Shown here piece after piece: positions 9,401 to 20,158 of a stretch of DNA of 64,000 nt (position 1 is its first letter; each line of letters opens with the position of its first letter). This stretch comes from Bacillus sp. M6-12. GTDB taxonomy: Bacteria; Bacillota; Bacilli; Bacillales; DSM-1321. The notes under the pieces were generated by a model. It saw nothing but the letters and a program-made list of their open reading frames with translations, made no database searches and was not told the DNA's origin. A program made the position numbers and the translations under genes. The stretch lies in NCBI RefSeq assembly GCF_002860285.1, contig NZ_PGVF01000011.1, positions 62,001-126,000 on the forward strand, given 5' to 3'.

Positions 9401-10501
9401 ATGGCTATGAAAGAGTGGACAATAGAAGAGCTTTTGCAGCACCCAGACGCTATTGCTATAGACGTTCGTTCACCGATTGAATATGAGGAAGGATCCATAC
9501 CGGATTCAATTAATATACCTTTGTTTACAAATGAGGAAAGACAGGAAATTGGGACGATCTATAAAGTGGAAGGCTCAGAAGCGGCCAAATGGAGGGCAAT
9601 GGAAACAGTAGCGCCCAAGCTTCCGCAGCTGCTTGGAGAAATAAGGGGTCTGATTGACACTGGGAAAAAACCGGTAGTGTATTGCTGGCGCGGCGGTATG
9701 AGAAGTAAATCTGTCGCAAGCTTTGCCGTATTTTCGGGACTGAACATTGCCAGGATTACCGGAGGGTACCGCGCCTACCGGAAGTATATCCTGGAAACGA
9801 TGGAGGATATGCTGCCTTCTCGCACCGTTGTGCTTCATGGGATGACCGGTTCAGGGAAAACCCTTATTTTAAAGAGGCTGAGTGAAAAAGGGTATCCGGT
9901 TCTCGATCTTGAAGCAATCGCGAATCACCGCGGTTCAGTATTCGGTTCTTTTGGCCTTGGGAAGCCACATAATCAGAAAATATTTGATTCCCTTTTGTAT
10001 AAAGAACTGCGGAACCTGAAGGACGCTCCTTATTTTATCATGGAAGCTGAAAGCAAGCGTATCGGGCACGCGATCCAGCCGGACTTTATGCTGGAGGCCA
10101 GGGAAAACGCTCTGCATATACATGTGGAAGCTTCGCTCGAAAAAAGGGTGGAACGGACATACACCGAATATGTTGAACAGTATCAGAATGAGCAATGGTT
10201 CAGGGATAAAGTGGATTTGGCGCTGCAAAATATCTCGAAACGAATTAATAATAAAGAAATTATTCAGGATATAACAAATGCAGCCGAAATTGGGGATTAT
10301 CAAAAGCTGATTGAACTTTTATATGTATATTATTATGACACCCGGTACAGTCATAAGGAGCAAGAATTTGCTGACAGACTAACCGTTGTAAACGCCAATT
10401 CCATTGAAGCAGCTGTAGAACAAATAGAAGGGATTTTACAAAACTCCGGCTACAGCTTGCCAGCACATATTTTGGAAAAAAACAGACAAGCAGCGAAGTA
10501 A
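9401..10501 (+). CDS. mnmH: tRNA 2-selenouridine synthase (SelU/MnmH)
   Basis: A 366-residue enzyme that converts 2-thiouridine at the wobble position of tRNA to 2-selenouridine via a geranylated intermediate. The N-terminal rhodanese domain has the active Cys95 in the YCWRGGMRSKS loop. The second half is a P-loop domain with GMTGSGKT at 147-154. The full-length family layout is present. ATG 9401 and ATG 9407 are both usable behind GGAAAGGGG. No selD or other selenium gene is in the window, so whether it acts as a selenation or only a geranylation enzyme here is open. It has its own promoter and terminator. Confidence 0.9.
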   Translation: MAMKEWTIEELLQHPDAIAIDVRSPIEYEEGSIPDSINIPLFTNEERQEIGTIYKVEGSEAAKWRAMETVAPKLPQLLGEIRGLIDTGKKPVVYCWRGGMRSKSVASFAVFSGLNIARITGGYRAYRKYILETMEDMLPSRTVVLHGMTGSGKTLILKRLSEKGYPVLDLEAIANHRGSVFGSFGLGKPHNQKIFDSLLYKELRNLKDAPYFIMEAESKRIGHAIQPDFMLEARENALHIHVEASLEKRVERTYTEYVEQYQNEQWFRDKVDLALQNISKRINNKEIIQDITNAAEIGDYQKLIELLYVYYYDTRYSHKEQEFADRLTVVNANSIEAAVEQIEGILQNSGYSLPAHILEKNRQAAK

Positions 10502-10551
10502 GTAACGGGAATATGCTGAAGAATAATCAAGGATATTTTATAAATACACTA

Positions 10552-10576
10552 GCCCTGTTTCTTAACAGGGTTTTTC
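10552..10576 (+). terminator. Terminator after mnmH
   Basis: CCCTGT / ACAGGG stem, 6-base loop, T5. Confidence 0.85.
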
Positions 10577-10702
10577 CATTTTGGCAACTAACAAACCATT
10601 TTTTGGGATTTTATTCAGCAACTATGTTTATCTAAATGCCTTATGAGGAAAAGGAAAAGTGGATTCATTTTGCACGCTAGAAAGGACCCGGTGAGTTTTT
10701 TT

Positions 10703-11470
10703 ATGATGCCTTCTTTGTTTTTAGCGCACGGAGCTCCATCGCTTGTTATCGAAAATAATAGTTATACCCAATTTTTAAAAAGTCTGGCCGAAAGAATGGA
10801 TACGCCAAAAGCGATTGTCATTTTTTCCTCCCACTGGGAAAGCTCTACCCAGTCGGTTTCGGCTGTCCAAAATCACAGTACAATACATGACTTCGCCGGT
10901 TTTCCGGATCCCTTATATGAAATTACATATCCGGCAAAAGGGGATTTAGATATTTCCGACCATCTGCTTACCCTGTTTGCAAAAGCAGGATATTTGGCAG
11001 ACCTAAAAGATGACAGAAGCCTGGATCACGGGGCATGGGTACCTTTATCCATCATGTACCCGGATGCCAGCATTCCTGTTGTTGCCCTTTCCATAAACCC
11101 CGCTCTTCCCAATCAGGCACAATATAAGCTTGGCAAAGCTGTAAAATCCCTTAAAAGGCAAAATGTGCTTATCATTGGCAGCGGAGGGATCGTCCATAAT
11201 CCTGAACAATTTATTGTAGATATGGAGGTTGCTGAAGGCTGGGCAGTGACATTTGAACATTGGGTTGAGGAAAAGCTCCTGAATCGGGATATGGAAAGCT
11301 TATTTAACTATGATAAAATTGCCCCGTTCGCCAGTCTGGCTGTGCCTACAAAAGAACATTTTGCACCGCTACTGATTGCTATGGGTGCAGGAAATCATAA
11401 ACGGAAGCCCGAATTGCTTCACCGCAGTTTTCAGTTTGGAAATTTAAGCTTGTCAGCATGGAAATTTTAA
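10703..11470 (+). CDS. Extradiol ring-cleavage dioxygenase-like protein (LigB/DODA family)
   Basis: A 255-residue class III extradiol dioxygenase homologue of the DOPA 4,5-dioxygenase (YgiD-like) branch, using a non-haem metal. Conserved pieces are FLAHGAPS at the start, FSSHWES, and the DHGAWVPL loop, which supply the metal-binding histidines. ATG 10703 is chosen because GGTGAG lies 8 bases upstream and the homologous motif starts at once. The frame continues 20 codons upstream without similarity. The natural substrate in bacteria is generally unknown for this branch. It is monocistronic. Confidence 0.85.
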   Translation: MMPSLFLAHGAPSLVIENNSYTQFLKSLAERMDTPKAIVIFSSHWESSTQSVSAVQNHSTIHDFAGFPDPLYEITYPAKGDLDISDHLLTLFAKAGYLADLKDDRSLDHGAWVPLSIMYPDASIPVVALSINPALPNQAQYKLGKAVKSLKRQNVLIIGSGGIVHNPEQFIVDMEVAEGWAVTFEHWVEEKLLNRDMESLFNYDKIAPFASLAVPTKEHFAPLLIAMGAGNHKRKPELLHRSFQFGNLSLSAWKF

Positions 11471-11770
11471 AATGGCCTTTGGGCCAATTGAAAAGCAGGA
11501 GGGGATGCAGGGGAAAATATTTACAAAAACCCTTATACCGTGAATGAACGTTAAAGGATTATTTCTAAAGCAAAAAAAGTCAGGTCCCCGCTTCAGGATT
11601 CTACTGTAAATACGTTAGAAACCTTTGAATATTTAGCTAGAATCATGTAATATAATTTCTGGAAGCGTTTTATACTTAATAATTAAGAATTTTCGCTTTA
11701 AATCACTATTTTTATATAATTTGTAAATTACTAGCAGAAACTAATTTAAGAAAAGTTGGGGGTTTGTGAA
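11471..11770 (+). promoter_or_regulatory. sucAB upstream region with promoter and cre-like site
   Basis: A 300-base gene-free stretch. TTGAAT (11625-11630) and TAATAT (11648-11653) are 17 apart; an overlapping TATAAT at 11651 is an alternative -10. Just downstream, TGGAAGCGTTTTAT (11660-11673) fits most of the CcpA cre consensus (TGNAANCGNWNNCA) except its last two bases. Carbon catabolite control of 2-oxoglutarate dehydrogenase would make sense, but the site is imperfect. Confidence 0.4.
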
Positions 11771-14629
11771 ATGACCAACAAAGTTGATGGTCCTTGGAAA
11801 AGCTTTGCAGGGCCAAACCTTGGCTATGTTATGGAGCAATACGATTTGTTTCTCCAGGATCCTGCGGCAGTTGAACAGGAGCTTGCAGCCTTGTTTGAGG
11901 CATGGGGTGCACCTGTATTAGATGGGAATCGAACAGAAGCGGGAGGTAGTTCTGCTCCAGAAGCAATCTCTGTTCCTCAGTCAGAAAGGCTGCCTGATAT
12001 TCAGAAAATCATGTCTGCTTCCAAATTAGCTGACCACATACGTACCTATGGGCACCACGCAGCGGATATTTATCCGCTCACGAAAGGGAAAATCGATACT
12101 CAGCTATTGGAGTTATCCAATTATGACTTAACTGAGTCGGATTTAAAAAGCATTCCGGCTGGATTTCTTATGGAAAATCCTCCATCTGACGTAAAGGATG
12201 CATTGGAAGCTGTAACATATCTGAAAAGCCGTTATACCAGTTCAATTGCCTTTGAATTTCAGCATGTCAACGATCTGAATGAGAAAAAATGGCTGAAGGA
12301 CGCGGTGGAATCGGGGAAAATCTTCCCTAAGCTTACAAAGGAAAACAAAACCATGCTCCTAAAGCGTTTAAATGAAGTGGAGGGCTTTGAAAAATTCCTG
12401 CACCGTACCTACGTCGGGCAGAAACGTTTTTCCATTGAAGGACTGGATACACTCGTTCCGCTCCTGGATGGCATTATTTCTGAATCTGTTCAAAACGGAA
12501 CAACCAATGTAAATATTGCAATGGCTCATCGCGGCAGGTTAAATGTCTTGGCTCATGTACTTGGTAAGCCATACGAAATCATTTTTTCTGAATTCCAGCA
12601 CTCACCGAATAAGGATCTTGTCCCTTCTGAAGGATCCATTGGCATCAATTACGGCTGGACTGGTGATGTAAAGTACCACCTCGGACTTGATAAACAAATC
12701 ACACGGGAAAATACAAAAAAGGCCAGGCTGACGCTTGCCAATAATCCGAGCCACCTCGAATTTGTTGGAGCAATTGTCGAAGGATACACAAGAGCAGCAC
12801 AGGAGGACCGGAAGGAAGCCGGTTTCCCAGCTCAGGATATATCCCGGTCACTGGCCATTCTGATTCATGGGGATGCAGCGTTCCCGGGTGAGGGAATTGT
12901 TGCTGAGACGTTGAACCTAAGCAGGCTGAAGGGTTATCAAACAGGCGGAGCCATTCATATTATTGCAAATAATATGATTGGTTTTACAACGGAGAGCGAA
13001 GATTCCAGATCTACCAAATACGCGAGTGACCTGGCGAAAGGTTTTGAAATCCCAATTGTCCACGTCAATGCGGATGACCCTGAGAGCTGCATGGCAGCGG
13101 TACAGCTTGCTTATCAATACCGCGCTGCTTTTAAAAAGGATTTCCTTATTGACTTAATCGGGTACCGCCGTTTCGGACACAATGAAATGGATGAACCGTT
13201 AGTGACTAATCCGAAAATGTACGAGCTTGTGCATAAGCACCCGACAACGAAGGAAATATACGCCCAGCGCCTTCTGCAGGCAGGGGTGCTGACAAATGGG
13301 GAAGTTTCCGCTATTGCAGCCCAGGTAGAGGAAAAGCTTTCTCAGGCTTACAATAAAGTTTCCGGCAATAAACCGAAGGAAGCAAGTGAAATGAATCCTC
13401 CGGAGACTGTTGAACATGGGATTCCAAAGCTGGAAACCTCTGTTGCCGCCGAAGAACTTAAGGAAATTAATGATAATCTGGTAAAGTGGCCTGAGGGCTT
13501 CCAGATTAATAAAAAACTTGGCAAAATTCTTTCCCGCCGGCTTGACGCATTTAATGGGGATGGCAAGATTGACTGGGCCCAGGCTGAGACACTGGCATTT
13601 GCGACGATCCTTAAAGATGGTACACCAATCCGTTTAACCGGCCAGGACTCGGAGCGCGGTACCTTCGCCCAGCGACATTTGATGCTGCATGACAGTTCTA
13701 CAGGGATGAAATATTCTCCGCTGCATCAGCTTGATGGTGCTTCAGCATCGTTCGCATTGCACAATAGCCCGCTTTCAGAAGCTTCCGTGCTGGCATTCGA
13801 ATATGGATATAATGTTTTCTCCCCGGAAACGCTCGTTCTCTGGGAAGCACAATATGGCGATTTTGCTAACACGGCACAGGTTATATTTGACCAATTCATT
13901 GCTGCGGGCCGTGCGAAATGGGGGCAGAAATCAGGTCTTGTTATGCTTCTGCCGCATGGCTACGAAGGCCAGGGGCCGGAGCATTCAAGCGGACGTCTTG
14001 AGCGTTACTTGTCGCTTGCTGCAGAAAATAACTGGACAGTGGCAAACCTGAGCACCGCAGCCCAATACTTTCATATTTTACGAAGACAGGCAAAGGTTCT
14101 TGAGATGGAAGAAGTCAGGCCGCTTGTCATCATGACACCAAAAAGTCTGCTTAGAAACCCGCTGACTTCATCGAATCCCGATGAGTTGAGCGAGGGAGAA
14201 TTTAAACCATTTATCGAACAGCCTGGACTTGGAGCTAATCCTGAAAAAGTAGAGCGGATTGTTTTTTGTACAGGAAAAATTGCTGTCGATTTAAGTGCTC
14301 AGGTAACAGGGCGTGAAGATTTGGATTGGCTGCACATCATCCGGATTGAAGAAATCTATCCTTTCCCATTCCAGGAAATACAGGAACTGCTTAAGAAGTT
14401 TACGAATTTGCAGGAAATTTTCTGGGTACAGGAAGAACCAAAAAACATGGGTGCATGGACATTTGTTGAACCAAGGCTGATTACCGCCTCCAGTGACAGA
14501 GTTCCAGTCATATATATTGGAAGAAAACGGAGATCAAGCCCGGCTGAAGGTGATCCAAACGCCCATAAATTGAAACAGCAACAAATCATAACAAAAGCAA
14601 TAACTCGTAATCAAGAGGGGGAAATGTAA
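11771..14629 (+). CDS. sucA: 2-oxoglutarate dehydrogenase E1 component
   Basis: A 952-residue thiamine-diphosphate enzyme (OdhA in Bacillus) that decarboxylates 2-oxoglutarate in the citric acid cycle and hands the succinyl group to the E2 lipoyl arm. Motifs: N-terminal WKSFAGPN / YVMEQY E2-binding segment, AHRGRLNVL, the ThDP/Mg region GDAAFPGEG, and the C-terminal transketolase-like domain. ATG 11771 is preferred, 8 bases after GTTGGGGG; an upstream in-frame TTG lies inside that site. One base separates it from sucB. E3 (lipoamide dehydrogenase) is not in the window and is presumably shared with another complex. Confidence 0.95.
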   Translation: MTNKVDGPWKSFAGPNLGYVMEQYDLFLQDPAAVEQELAALFEAWGAPVLDGNRTEAGGSSAPEAISVPQSERLPDIQKIMSASKLADHIRTYGHHAADIYPLTKGKIDTQLLELSNYDLTESDLKSIPAGFLMENPPSDVKDALEAVTYLKSRYTSSIAFEFQHVNDLNEKKWLKDAVESGKIFPKLTKENKTMLLKRLNEVEGFEKFLHRTYVGQKRFSIEGLDTLVPLLDGIISESVQNGTTNVNIAMAHRGRLNVLAHVLGKPYEIIFSEFQHSPNKDLVPSEGSIGINYGWTGDVKYHLGLDKQITRENTKKARLTLANNPSHLEFVGAIVEGYTRAAQEDRKEAGFPAQDISRSLAILIHGDAAFPGEGIVAETLNLSRLKGYQTGGAIHIIANNMIGFTTESEDSRSTKYASDLAKGFEIPIVHVNADDPESCMAAVQLAYQYRAAFKKDFLIDLIGYRRFGHNEMDEPLVTNPKMYELVHKHPTTKEIYAQRLLQAGVLTNGEVSAIAAQVEEKLSQAYNKVSGNKPKEASEMNPPETVEHGIPKLETSVAAEELKEINDNLVKWPEGFQINKKLGKILSRRLDAFNGDGKIDWAQAETLAFATILKDGTPIRLTGQDSERGTFAQRHLMLHDSSTGMKYSPLHQLDGASASFALHNSPLSEASVLAFEYGYNVFSPETLVLWEAQYGDFANTAQVIFDQFIAAGRAKWGQKSGLVMLLPHGYEGQGPEHSSGRLERYLSLAAENNWTVANLSTAAQYFHILRRQAKVLEMEEVRPLVIMTPKSLLRNPLTSSNPDELSEGEFKPFIEQPGLGANPEKVERIVFCTGKIAVDLSAQVTGREDLDWLHIIRIEEIYPFPFQEIQELLKKFTNLQEIFWVQEEPKNMGAWTFVEPRLITASSDRVPVIYIGRKRRSSPAEGDPNAHKLKQQQIITKAITRNQEGEM

Positions 14630-14630
14630 G

Positions 14631-15890
14631 ATGGCAGAAGTAAAGGTACCCGAGCTAGCTGAATCCATATCTGAAGGAACGGTGGCCCAATGGCTGAAAA
14701 AACCGGGCGACATGGTTGAAAAGGGAGACTATATCGTTGAACTGGAAACAGATAAAGTTAACGTGGAAATCATCTCAGATTACGCGGGCCAGCTGAAGGA
14801 ATTGCTTGCAGAAGAAGGAGATACTGTACAGGTTGGCCAGGCAATTGCCATTGTTGGTGAAGCCAGCGGCCAAACTCCGCAAGCTCAGCAGTCCCAAACA
14901 GAAGCACCAGCTCAGCCTGAAACAGCTGCCCCTGCTGCCCCGGTACAAGAGCAAGCTCCTCAGGATGAAAAACCTGTAAACAGCCAGCGACCAATCGCAT
15001 CACCGGCAGCAAGAAAACTTGCCCGTGAAAAAGGGATTGACTTAAGCGCAGTTTCTGTTGCCGACCCTCTTGGAAGAGTAAGAGTGCAGGATGTAGAAGC
15101 TGCTGGCAATGCTCCTGTTCAGCAAGGTACACCAGCCTCTAAGCCTGCACCAGCTGCAGCACCGGCACCAGCGGCTGTCACTTCTGATGAACGTATTGAA
15201 GTAATCAAAATGTCCCGCCGCCGCCAGACAATTGCAAAACGCCTGGTGGAAGTACAGCAAACAGCTGCCATGCTTACCACATTCAATGAGGTAGACATGA
15301 CTGCTATTATGGAGCTGCGTAACCGCCGCAAAGATGCTTTCTTTAAACAGCATGGAGTTAAGCTTGGATTCATGTCATTTTTCACCAAAGCAGTAATTGG
15401 GGCCCTGAAAAAATATCCTTTACTGAATGCTGAAATCCAGGGAACAAACATCCTGAAAAAGAATTTCTATGACATTGGAGTAGCCGTTTCCACTGAAGAA
15501 GGCCTGGTTGTTCCGGTTGTAAGAGAAGCTGACAGAAAGGGATTTGCTGATATCGAACGATCCATCGGCGAGCTTGCTGTCAAAGCAAGAAACAATAAAC
15601 TTGCACTTTCAGACCTGCAGGGAGGCACATTTACAATCACAAACGGCGGAACATTCGGTTCATTATTATCAACGCCGATTTTAAATGCACCTCAGGTTGG
15701 AATTCTCGGAATGCACAAAATCCAAACCCGCCCAGTAGCTATTGATGCGGAGCGTATGGAAAACAGGCCGATGATGTACCTGGCACTGTCCTATGACCAT
15801 CGAATCGTGGATGGAAAGGAAGCGGTAGGCTTCCTGGTAACTGTAAAAGAATTGCTTGAAGATCCGGAACAGCTTTTACTGGAAGGATAA
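14631..15890 (+). CDS. sucB: Dihydrolipoyl succinyltransferase E2
   Basis: A 419-residue E2 core (OdhB). Order: one lipoyl domain with Lys42 in the ETDKVN turn, an Ala/Pro/Gln-rich linker (about 80-120), the peripheral-subunit-binding domain ([15 protein letters not shown], about 123-158), a second Ala/Pro linker, and the catalytic acyltransferase domain with the SYDHRIVDG active-site motif. Its ribosome binding site (GAGGGGGAA) lies within the last codons of sucA. A strong terminator ends the operon. Confidence 0.96.
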   Translation: MAEVKVPELAESISEGTVAQWLKKPGDMVEKGDYIVELETDKVNVEIISDYAGQLKELLAEEGDTVQVGQAIAIVGEASGQTPQAQQSQTEAPAQPETAAPAAPVQEQAPQDEKPVNSQRPIASPAARKLAREKGIDLSAVSVADPLGRVRVQDVEAAGNAPVQQGTPASKPAPAAAPAPAAVTSDERIEVIKMSRRRQTIAKRLVEVQQTAAMLTTFNEVDMTAIMELRNRRKDAFFKQHGVKLGFMSFFTKAVIGALKKYPLLNAEIQGTNILKKNFYDIGVAVSTEEGLVVPVVREADRKGFADIERSIGELAVKARNNKLALSDLQGGTFTITNGGTFGSLLSTPILNAPQVGILGMHKIQTRPVAIDAERMENRPMMYLALSYDHRIVDGKEAVGFLVTVKELLEDPEQLLLEG

Positions 15891-15908
15891 CGATAAAGAA
15901 ACAAAAGT

Positions 15909-15937
15909 ACCGTCTCTATTTAGAGACGGTATTTTTG
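15909..15937 (+). terminator. Terminator of sucAB
   Basis: ACCGTCTCT / AGAGACGGT stem with a 4-base loop, then ATTTTTGC. Confidence 0.9.
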
Positions 15938-16262
15938 CATTTTTATGGACATTTGGCTGCTGAGATAGTTTCCTAACTTAGGAGCTGCTTAGGGTGACTG
16001 TCTCCATTTAAGCCCACATAACAAATATATCCCTGCCTAACCTCTATTGTTCAGACTTACATCATATTCCCTTTATTTAGATAAAGGTGGAAGAAATCAA
16101 GCGGCCGTTAATTATCGTAGATGCAACAGTGGATGTTTGTGAACGTTTTTTTAATTTTATTGAAGGATATTGAGTGTTTTTGGTTGATAATGATTGATTA
16201 ATGAAAGGGCTTACGTTATGATACAGTCATAGAAAGTTTTCAAACGTTAAGAGGTGAAAGTT
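15938..16262 (+). promoter_or_regulatory. fru operon upstream region and promoter
   Basis: A gene-free stretch. A good promoter is TTGATT (16194-16199), 17 bases, TATGAT (16217-16222). The sequence TTTTCAAACGTTAAG between the promoter and the fruR start is a plausible place for autoregulation, but I cannot recognise the FruR operator with confidence. The part before 16150 shows nothing clear. Confidence 0.6.
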
Positions 16263-17015
16263 TTGTTAACCGAAGAAAGGCATTTCCTTATACTTTCCCT
16301 ATTAAAGGAAAAACAGACAGTTAAGCTCCAGGAACTTGTAGAGCATCTTCAGGCTTCTGAATCTACAGTTCGACGTGATTTAATTCAATTGGAGGAACAA
16401 AATCAGCTTAAACGTGTACATGGGGGAGCTGCGCTTCTTCAGAGAAAAGGCTTTGAGCCCACCGTCATTGAAAAAATTGCGAGACAGCCAGCGGAAAAAC
16501 AGAAAATTGGGAAAGCAGCTGCGTCCTTTATCGAAGATGGTGACTGCATTTACCTGGATGCCGGAACGACGACAAGCTGCATGATTCCGCATCTGGAGGG
16601 CAAAAGAATTACTGTCATTACCAATGGCTTGATGCATATTGCTCCATTAATGACAGCTGGAATAAAAACAATCATTGTGGGCGGACAGCTGAAAGAATCG
16701 ACTAATGCAATTGTGGGAAGCATGGCGGTCCGCTTTTTGAGCCAATATAGATTCGATAAATGTTTTTTGGGAATGAACGGAATTCACCCGGAAATTGGAT
16801 TTACAACGCCAGATCCGGAGGAGGCTGTAATGAAGAGCATAGCGCTGTCCCTTTCCAACGAGTGTTTTGTACTGGCGGACAGCTCCAAGCTTCAGGAGGT
16901 TACTTTTTCAAAAGTGGCAGAGGTCTCATCGGCAGTTATTATAACGGATGAGAACAATGATTCATCTCTTGAACCTTATATAAATCTAGCTAAAGTAAAG
17001 GTTGTGACTGCATGA
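16263..17015 (+). CDS. fruR: DeoR-family repressor of the fructose operon
   Basis: A 250-residue DeoR-family regulator. The N-terminal winged helix includes the recognition segment SESTVRRDLIQLE, followed by the VHGGA turn. The C-terminal DeoRC sugar-phosphate sensor has DAGTTT, TNG and GG-based phosphate-binding motifs. TTG 16263 is preferred because AAGAGGTGA lies 6 bases ahead and gives the typical MLTEERH start; GTG 16254 overlaps that site. Fructose 1-phosphate is the known inducer in this family. The stop overlaps fruK as ATGA. Confidence 0.9.
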   Translation: MLTEERHFLILSLLKEKQTVKLQELVEHLQASESTVRRDLIQLEEQNQLKRVHGGAALLQRKGFEPTVIEKIARQPAEKQKIGKAAASFIEDGDCIYLDAGTTTSCMIPHLEGKRITVITNGLMHIAPLMTAGIKTIIVGGQLKESTNAIVGSMAVRFLSQYRFDKCFLGMNGIHPEIGFTTPDPEEAVMKSIALSLSNECFVLADSSKLQEVTFSKVAEVSSAVIITDENNDSSLEPYINLAKVKVVTA

Positions 17016-17923
17016 TTTACACAGTAACACTGAATCCTTCAATCGATTATATAGTGGAAGTTGATGATTTTCAGATAAATGGCTTGAACCGCATGAGAAG
17101 GGATGCAAAGTTCCCGGGCGGTAAGGGCATTAATGTCGCAAGAGTTTTGAATCGGATTGGTTCACCTGTAAAGGCGCTTGGCTTCATCGGCGGCTTTACC
17201 GGAAAATTCATTTCCGATTTTCTGAGTGACGAAAAAGTAGGAATGGATTTTGTTCAGATAACGGGTGATACAAGGATCAATATAAAATTGAAAACCGGTC
17301 AGGAAACGGAAATCAATGGGCTGGGACCTGAGATTGAAAAAAGTGATTACGAATCACTGCTGAAGAAGCTGGACAGCCTGCAGCAGGGTGATCTGCTTGT
17401 CCTGTCGGGAAGCGTTCCGCCCAGCCTTCCCGGGAATTTCTATCAATCAATGACAGAAAAGTTTGCATCCAAAGGGGTAAAGGTAGTAGTTGATACGAGC
17501 GGAAATGACCTCAATGACGTAATTGGGCACAGTCCTTTTCTGATCAAACCTAACCATCATGAGCTTGGGGAGCTTTTTTCAGCAGAAATTAATAATGCCA
17601 AAGATGCAGTATATTACGGCCGGCAGCTGGTTGGAAAAGGGGCGCAGCATGTTATCGTTTCGATGGCAGGAGCAGGAGCAGTCCTCTGTACGGCAGAAGA
17701 ATGCTATTTATCAAATGTCCCTGAAGGAAAGGTAGTAAACTCCGTAGGGGCAGGTGATTCAATGGTAGCCGGATTTGTCGGTATGTATATGCAAACCGGC
17801 GATCTTCTGGAAGCATTTAAATACGGTGTTGCCTCTGGCAGTGCTACTGCTTTTTCAGCGGATCTTTGCCAAAAAGAAGACATCGAAACTTTATTGCCGC
17901 AGATAAAAATTCAGAGAATGTAA
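17012..17923 (+). CDS. fruK: 1-phosphofructokinase
   Basis: A 303-residue PfkB-family kinase that phosphorylates fructose 1-phosphate to fructose 1,6-bisphosphate. The substrate motif GGKGINVARVL (about 37-47) and the ATP/anion-hole motif NSVGAGDSMVAGF with the catalytic Asp (about 249) are intact. It overlaps fruR by four bases and is 13 bases before fruA, an arrangement typical of the fruRKA operon. Confidence 0.95.
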   Translation: MIYTVTLNPSIDYIVEVDDFQINGLNRMRRDAKFPGGKGINVARVLNRIGSPVKALGFIGGFTGKFISDFLSDEKVGMDFVQITGDTRINIKLKTGQETEINGLGPEIEKSDYESLLKKLDSLQQGDLLVLSGSVPPSLPGNFYQSMTEKFASKGVKVVVDTSGNDLNDVIGHSPFLIKPNHHELGELFSAEINNAKDAVYYGRQLVGKGAQHVIVSMAGAGAVLCTAEECYLSNVPEGKVVNSVGAGDSMVAGFVGMYMQTGDLLEAFKYGVASGSATAFSADLCQKEDIETLLPQIKIQRM

Positions 17924-17936
17924 GGAGGATTTTTCA

Positions 17937-19826
17937 ATGAGGATAACAGAATTATTAAAGCATGATACAGTTATTCTGGATCTCAAATCCACTGTTAAAA
18001 ATGAAGTAATTGACGAATTAGTAAATAAATTAGATAAGTCTGGAAGGCTTAATGACCGTGAAGGTTACAAAAAAGCGATCCTAGCCCGTGAAGAACAAAG
18101 CACGACTGGTATCGGTGAGGGAATTGCGATTCCGCATGCCAAAACTTCTGCGGTTAAAACTCCGGCCATTGCTTTTGGGCGATCTGTTGCAGGTGTGGAC
18201 TACGAATCGCTTGATGGCCAGCCGGCGCAATTAGTATTTATGATCGCTGCCAGCGAAGGCGCAAATAACGCCCATCTTGAAACACTTTCAAGATTGTCAT
18301 CATTATTGATGGATGGCGGTTTCCGTGAAAAGCTACTAATGGCTGAGACAATTGAAGAAGTAATCCTTGCAATTGATGCGAAAGAATCTGAACTGGCGTC
18401 GGAAGCAGAAGCAGAAGCAGCGCCACAAACGGAAGAGAGCACTGACCCTTCTGCCGGTAAAGTTCTGGCGGTAACGGCATGCCCTACAGGAATCGCCCAT
18501 ACATATATGGCTGCTGATGCCCTTAAGGCGAAAGCGAAGGAAATGGGTGTAGACATCAAGGTAGAAACAAACGGTTCCACAGGTGTAAAGAACGCCTTGA
18601 CAAGCCGGGAAATTGAGGAAGCAGAAGCTATTATTGTTGCTGCTGATAAACAGGTGGAAATGGACCGGTTTAATGGAAAGCACGTTATCATAGTTCCGGT
18701 TGCCCAGGGAATTCGAAAGCCGCAGGAATTGATAGAGCGGGCGCTTAAGAAGGATGCACCTGTATTCAGGGGCGGCGGAGGCGGAAAATCAGATGGCGAA
18801 ACCTCCGGAAAAGGGACCGGTTTCTATAAGCACTTAATGAGCGGTGTAAGCAATATGCTTCCATTCGTAGTCGGCGGCGGTATTTTAATCGCACTTTCCT
18901 TCTTCTTTGGGATTCAGGCATCAGATCCAAATCACGAAACATACAATCCGATTGCGAAAGCTCTTATGGACATTGGCGGCGGCAATGGAGCGTTCTTCTT
19001 CCTTGTCCCGATTCTTGCCGGCTTTATTGCAAGCAGCATTGCCGACAGACCGGGATTTGCACCGGGTATGGTCGGCGGATTACTGGCTGCGCAGGCCGGT
19101 GCCGGCTTCCTAGGCGGATTGATCGCTGGTTTCCTAGCAGGTTATATCGTTTTAGGATTGAAAAAAGTATTTGACGCACTACCGCAAGCTCTCGAAGGCA
19201 TAAAGCCTGTATTACTTTACCCGGTATTCGGAATTTTGATCACTGGACTGCTTATGATGTTTGTCATCAACGAACCAGTTACAGCCATTAACGCTGGACT
19301 TACAAATTGGCTTCAAGGATTGAGCGGCGCCAATGCTATATTGCTCGGTATAATTCTTGGCGGAATGATGGCCGTTGATATGGGCGGCCCGATCAACAAA
19401 GCTGCCTTCACATTCGGTATCGCAGCAATCGAAGCGCAAAACTTTGGTGTCCATGCTGCAGTTATGGCTGGCGGAATGGTTCCGCCGCTTGGAATTGCTT
19501 TGGCTACAACATTCTTTAAAAACAAATTCACTGAACCTGAGCGCAAATCAGGCTTCACGAACTACTTTATGGGAGCGTCCTTTATTACAGAAGGGGCCAT
19601 TCCATTCGCAGCTGCAGACCCGCTTCGCGTAATAGTCAGCAGTGTAATCGGTGCGGCTACTGCCGGTGCGCTGGCAATGGCGTTCAATGTAACACTTCCG
19701 GCACCCCACGGCGGAATTTTCGTTATCCCGCTTGTTAACCACCCGCTTCTTTATATTTCAGCGATCCTGATTGGATCAGCGGTTACTGCGGTGATGCTCG
19801 GATTTTGGAAAAAGAATAAAGCATAA
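17937..19826 (+). CDS. fruA: Fructose-specific PTS enzyme IIABC
   Basis: A 629-residue membrane phosphotransferase that imports fructose as fructose 1-phosphate. EIIA comes first, with phosphorylated His67 in AIPHAKT. An acidic Ala/Glu linker (about 150-170) leads to EIIB, with Cys182 in the VTACPTGIAH loop. EIIC begins at about 300, a ten-helix domain with many Gly-rich segments. A strong RBS (AAGGAGG) precedes it. The domain order A-B-C matches B. subtilis FruA. Confidence 0.95.
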   Translation: MRITELLKHDTVILDLKSTVKNEVIDELVNKLDKSGRLNDREGYKKAILAREEQSTTGIGEGIAIPHAKTSAVKTPAIAFGRSVAGVDYESLDGQPAQLVFMIAASEGANNAHLETLSRLSSLLMDGGFREKLLMAETIEEVILAIDAKESELASEAEAEAAPQTEESTDPSAGKVLAVTACPTGIAHTYMAADALKAKAKEMGVDIKVETNGSTGVKNALTSREIEEAEAIIVAADKQVEMDRFNGKHVIIVPVAQGIRKPQELIERALKKDAPVFRGGGGGKSDGETSGKGTGFYKHLMSGVSNMLPFVVGGGILIALSFFFGIQASDPNHETYNPIAKALMDIGGGNGAFFFLVPILAGFIASSIADRPGFAPGMVGGLLAAQAGAGFLGGLIAGFLAGYIVLGLKKVFDALPQALEGIKPVLLYPVFGILITGLLMMFVINEPVTAINAGLTNWLQGLSGANAILLGIILGGMMAVDMGGPINKAAFTFGIAAIEAQNFGVHAAVMAGGMVPPLGIALATTFFKNKFTEPERKSGFTNYFMGASFITEGAIPFAAADPLRVIVSSVIGAATAGALAMAFNVTLPAPHGGIFVIPLVNHPLLYISAILIGSAVTAVMLGFWKKNKA

Positions 19827-19834
19827 ATGTGAAA

Positions 19835-19863
19835 AACGGCGTCCGGTTTAAGGACGCCGTTTT
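19835..19863 (+). terminator. Terminator of fruRKA
   Basis: AACGGCGTCC / GGACGCCGTT stem with 7-base loop and TTT. Confidence 0.9.
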
Positions 19864-20158
19864 GTACTGAGGCTTCATTTTGCTAACCATACTAAATATG
19901 CGGAAGCATACGCGATTTATAAACCGGCACTCCCCTATATGTGCCGTTTTTATTTGATTATTGCCATTTCAGCAATTTGCATGTGTAAAAACAATATAAA
20001 AGGGATATTTTTTACAAAAAAGCAGGATAAAAGAATCGTTTTACAGTTGTTGTCCTTTGTTATAATTTAAATTATTGTAAAAGTTTTCTAGAATAGTGCT
20101 TCGTTTTGATGGGTGGATTAGACTTAGAAACGAACCGTTTCACATAGGGGGAACAAAC
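19864..20158 (+). promoter_or_regulatory. Intergenic region with second terminator and GGDEF-gene promoter
   Basis: CGGCAC / GTGCCG hairpin with T5 at 19925-19951 is a backup terminator. A TATAAT at 20061-20066 with TTTTAC 16 bases upstream is the likely promoter for the following gene. Confidence 0.5.

Noticed and set aside
16100..16160. GTGAACGTTTTTTT as a cre site for the fru operon
   Set aside because: Spacing of the AA and CG positions does not fit the CcpA consensus.
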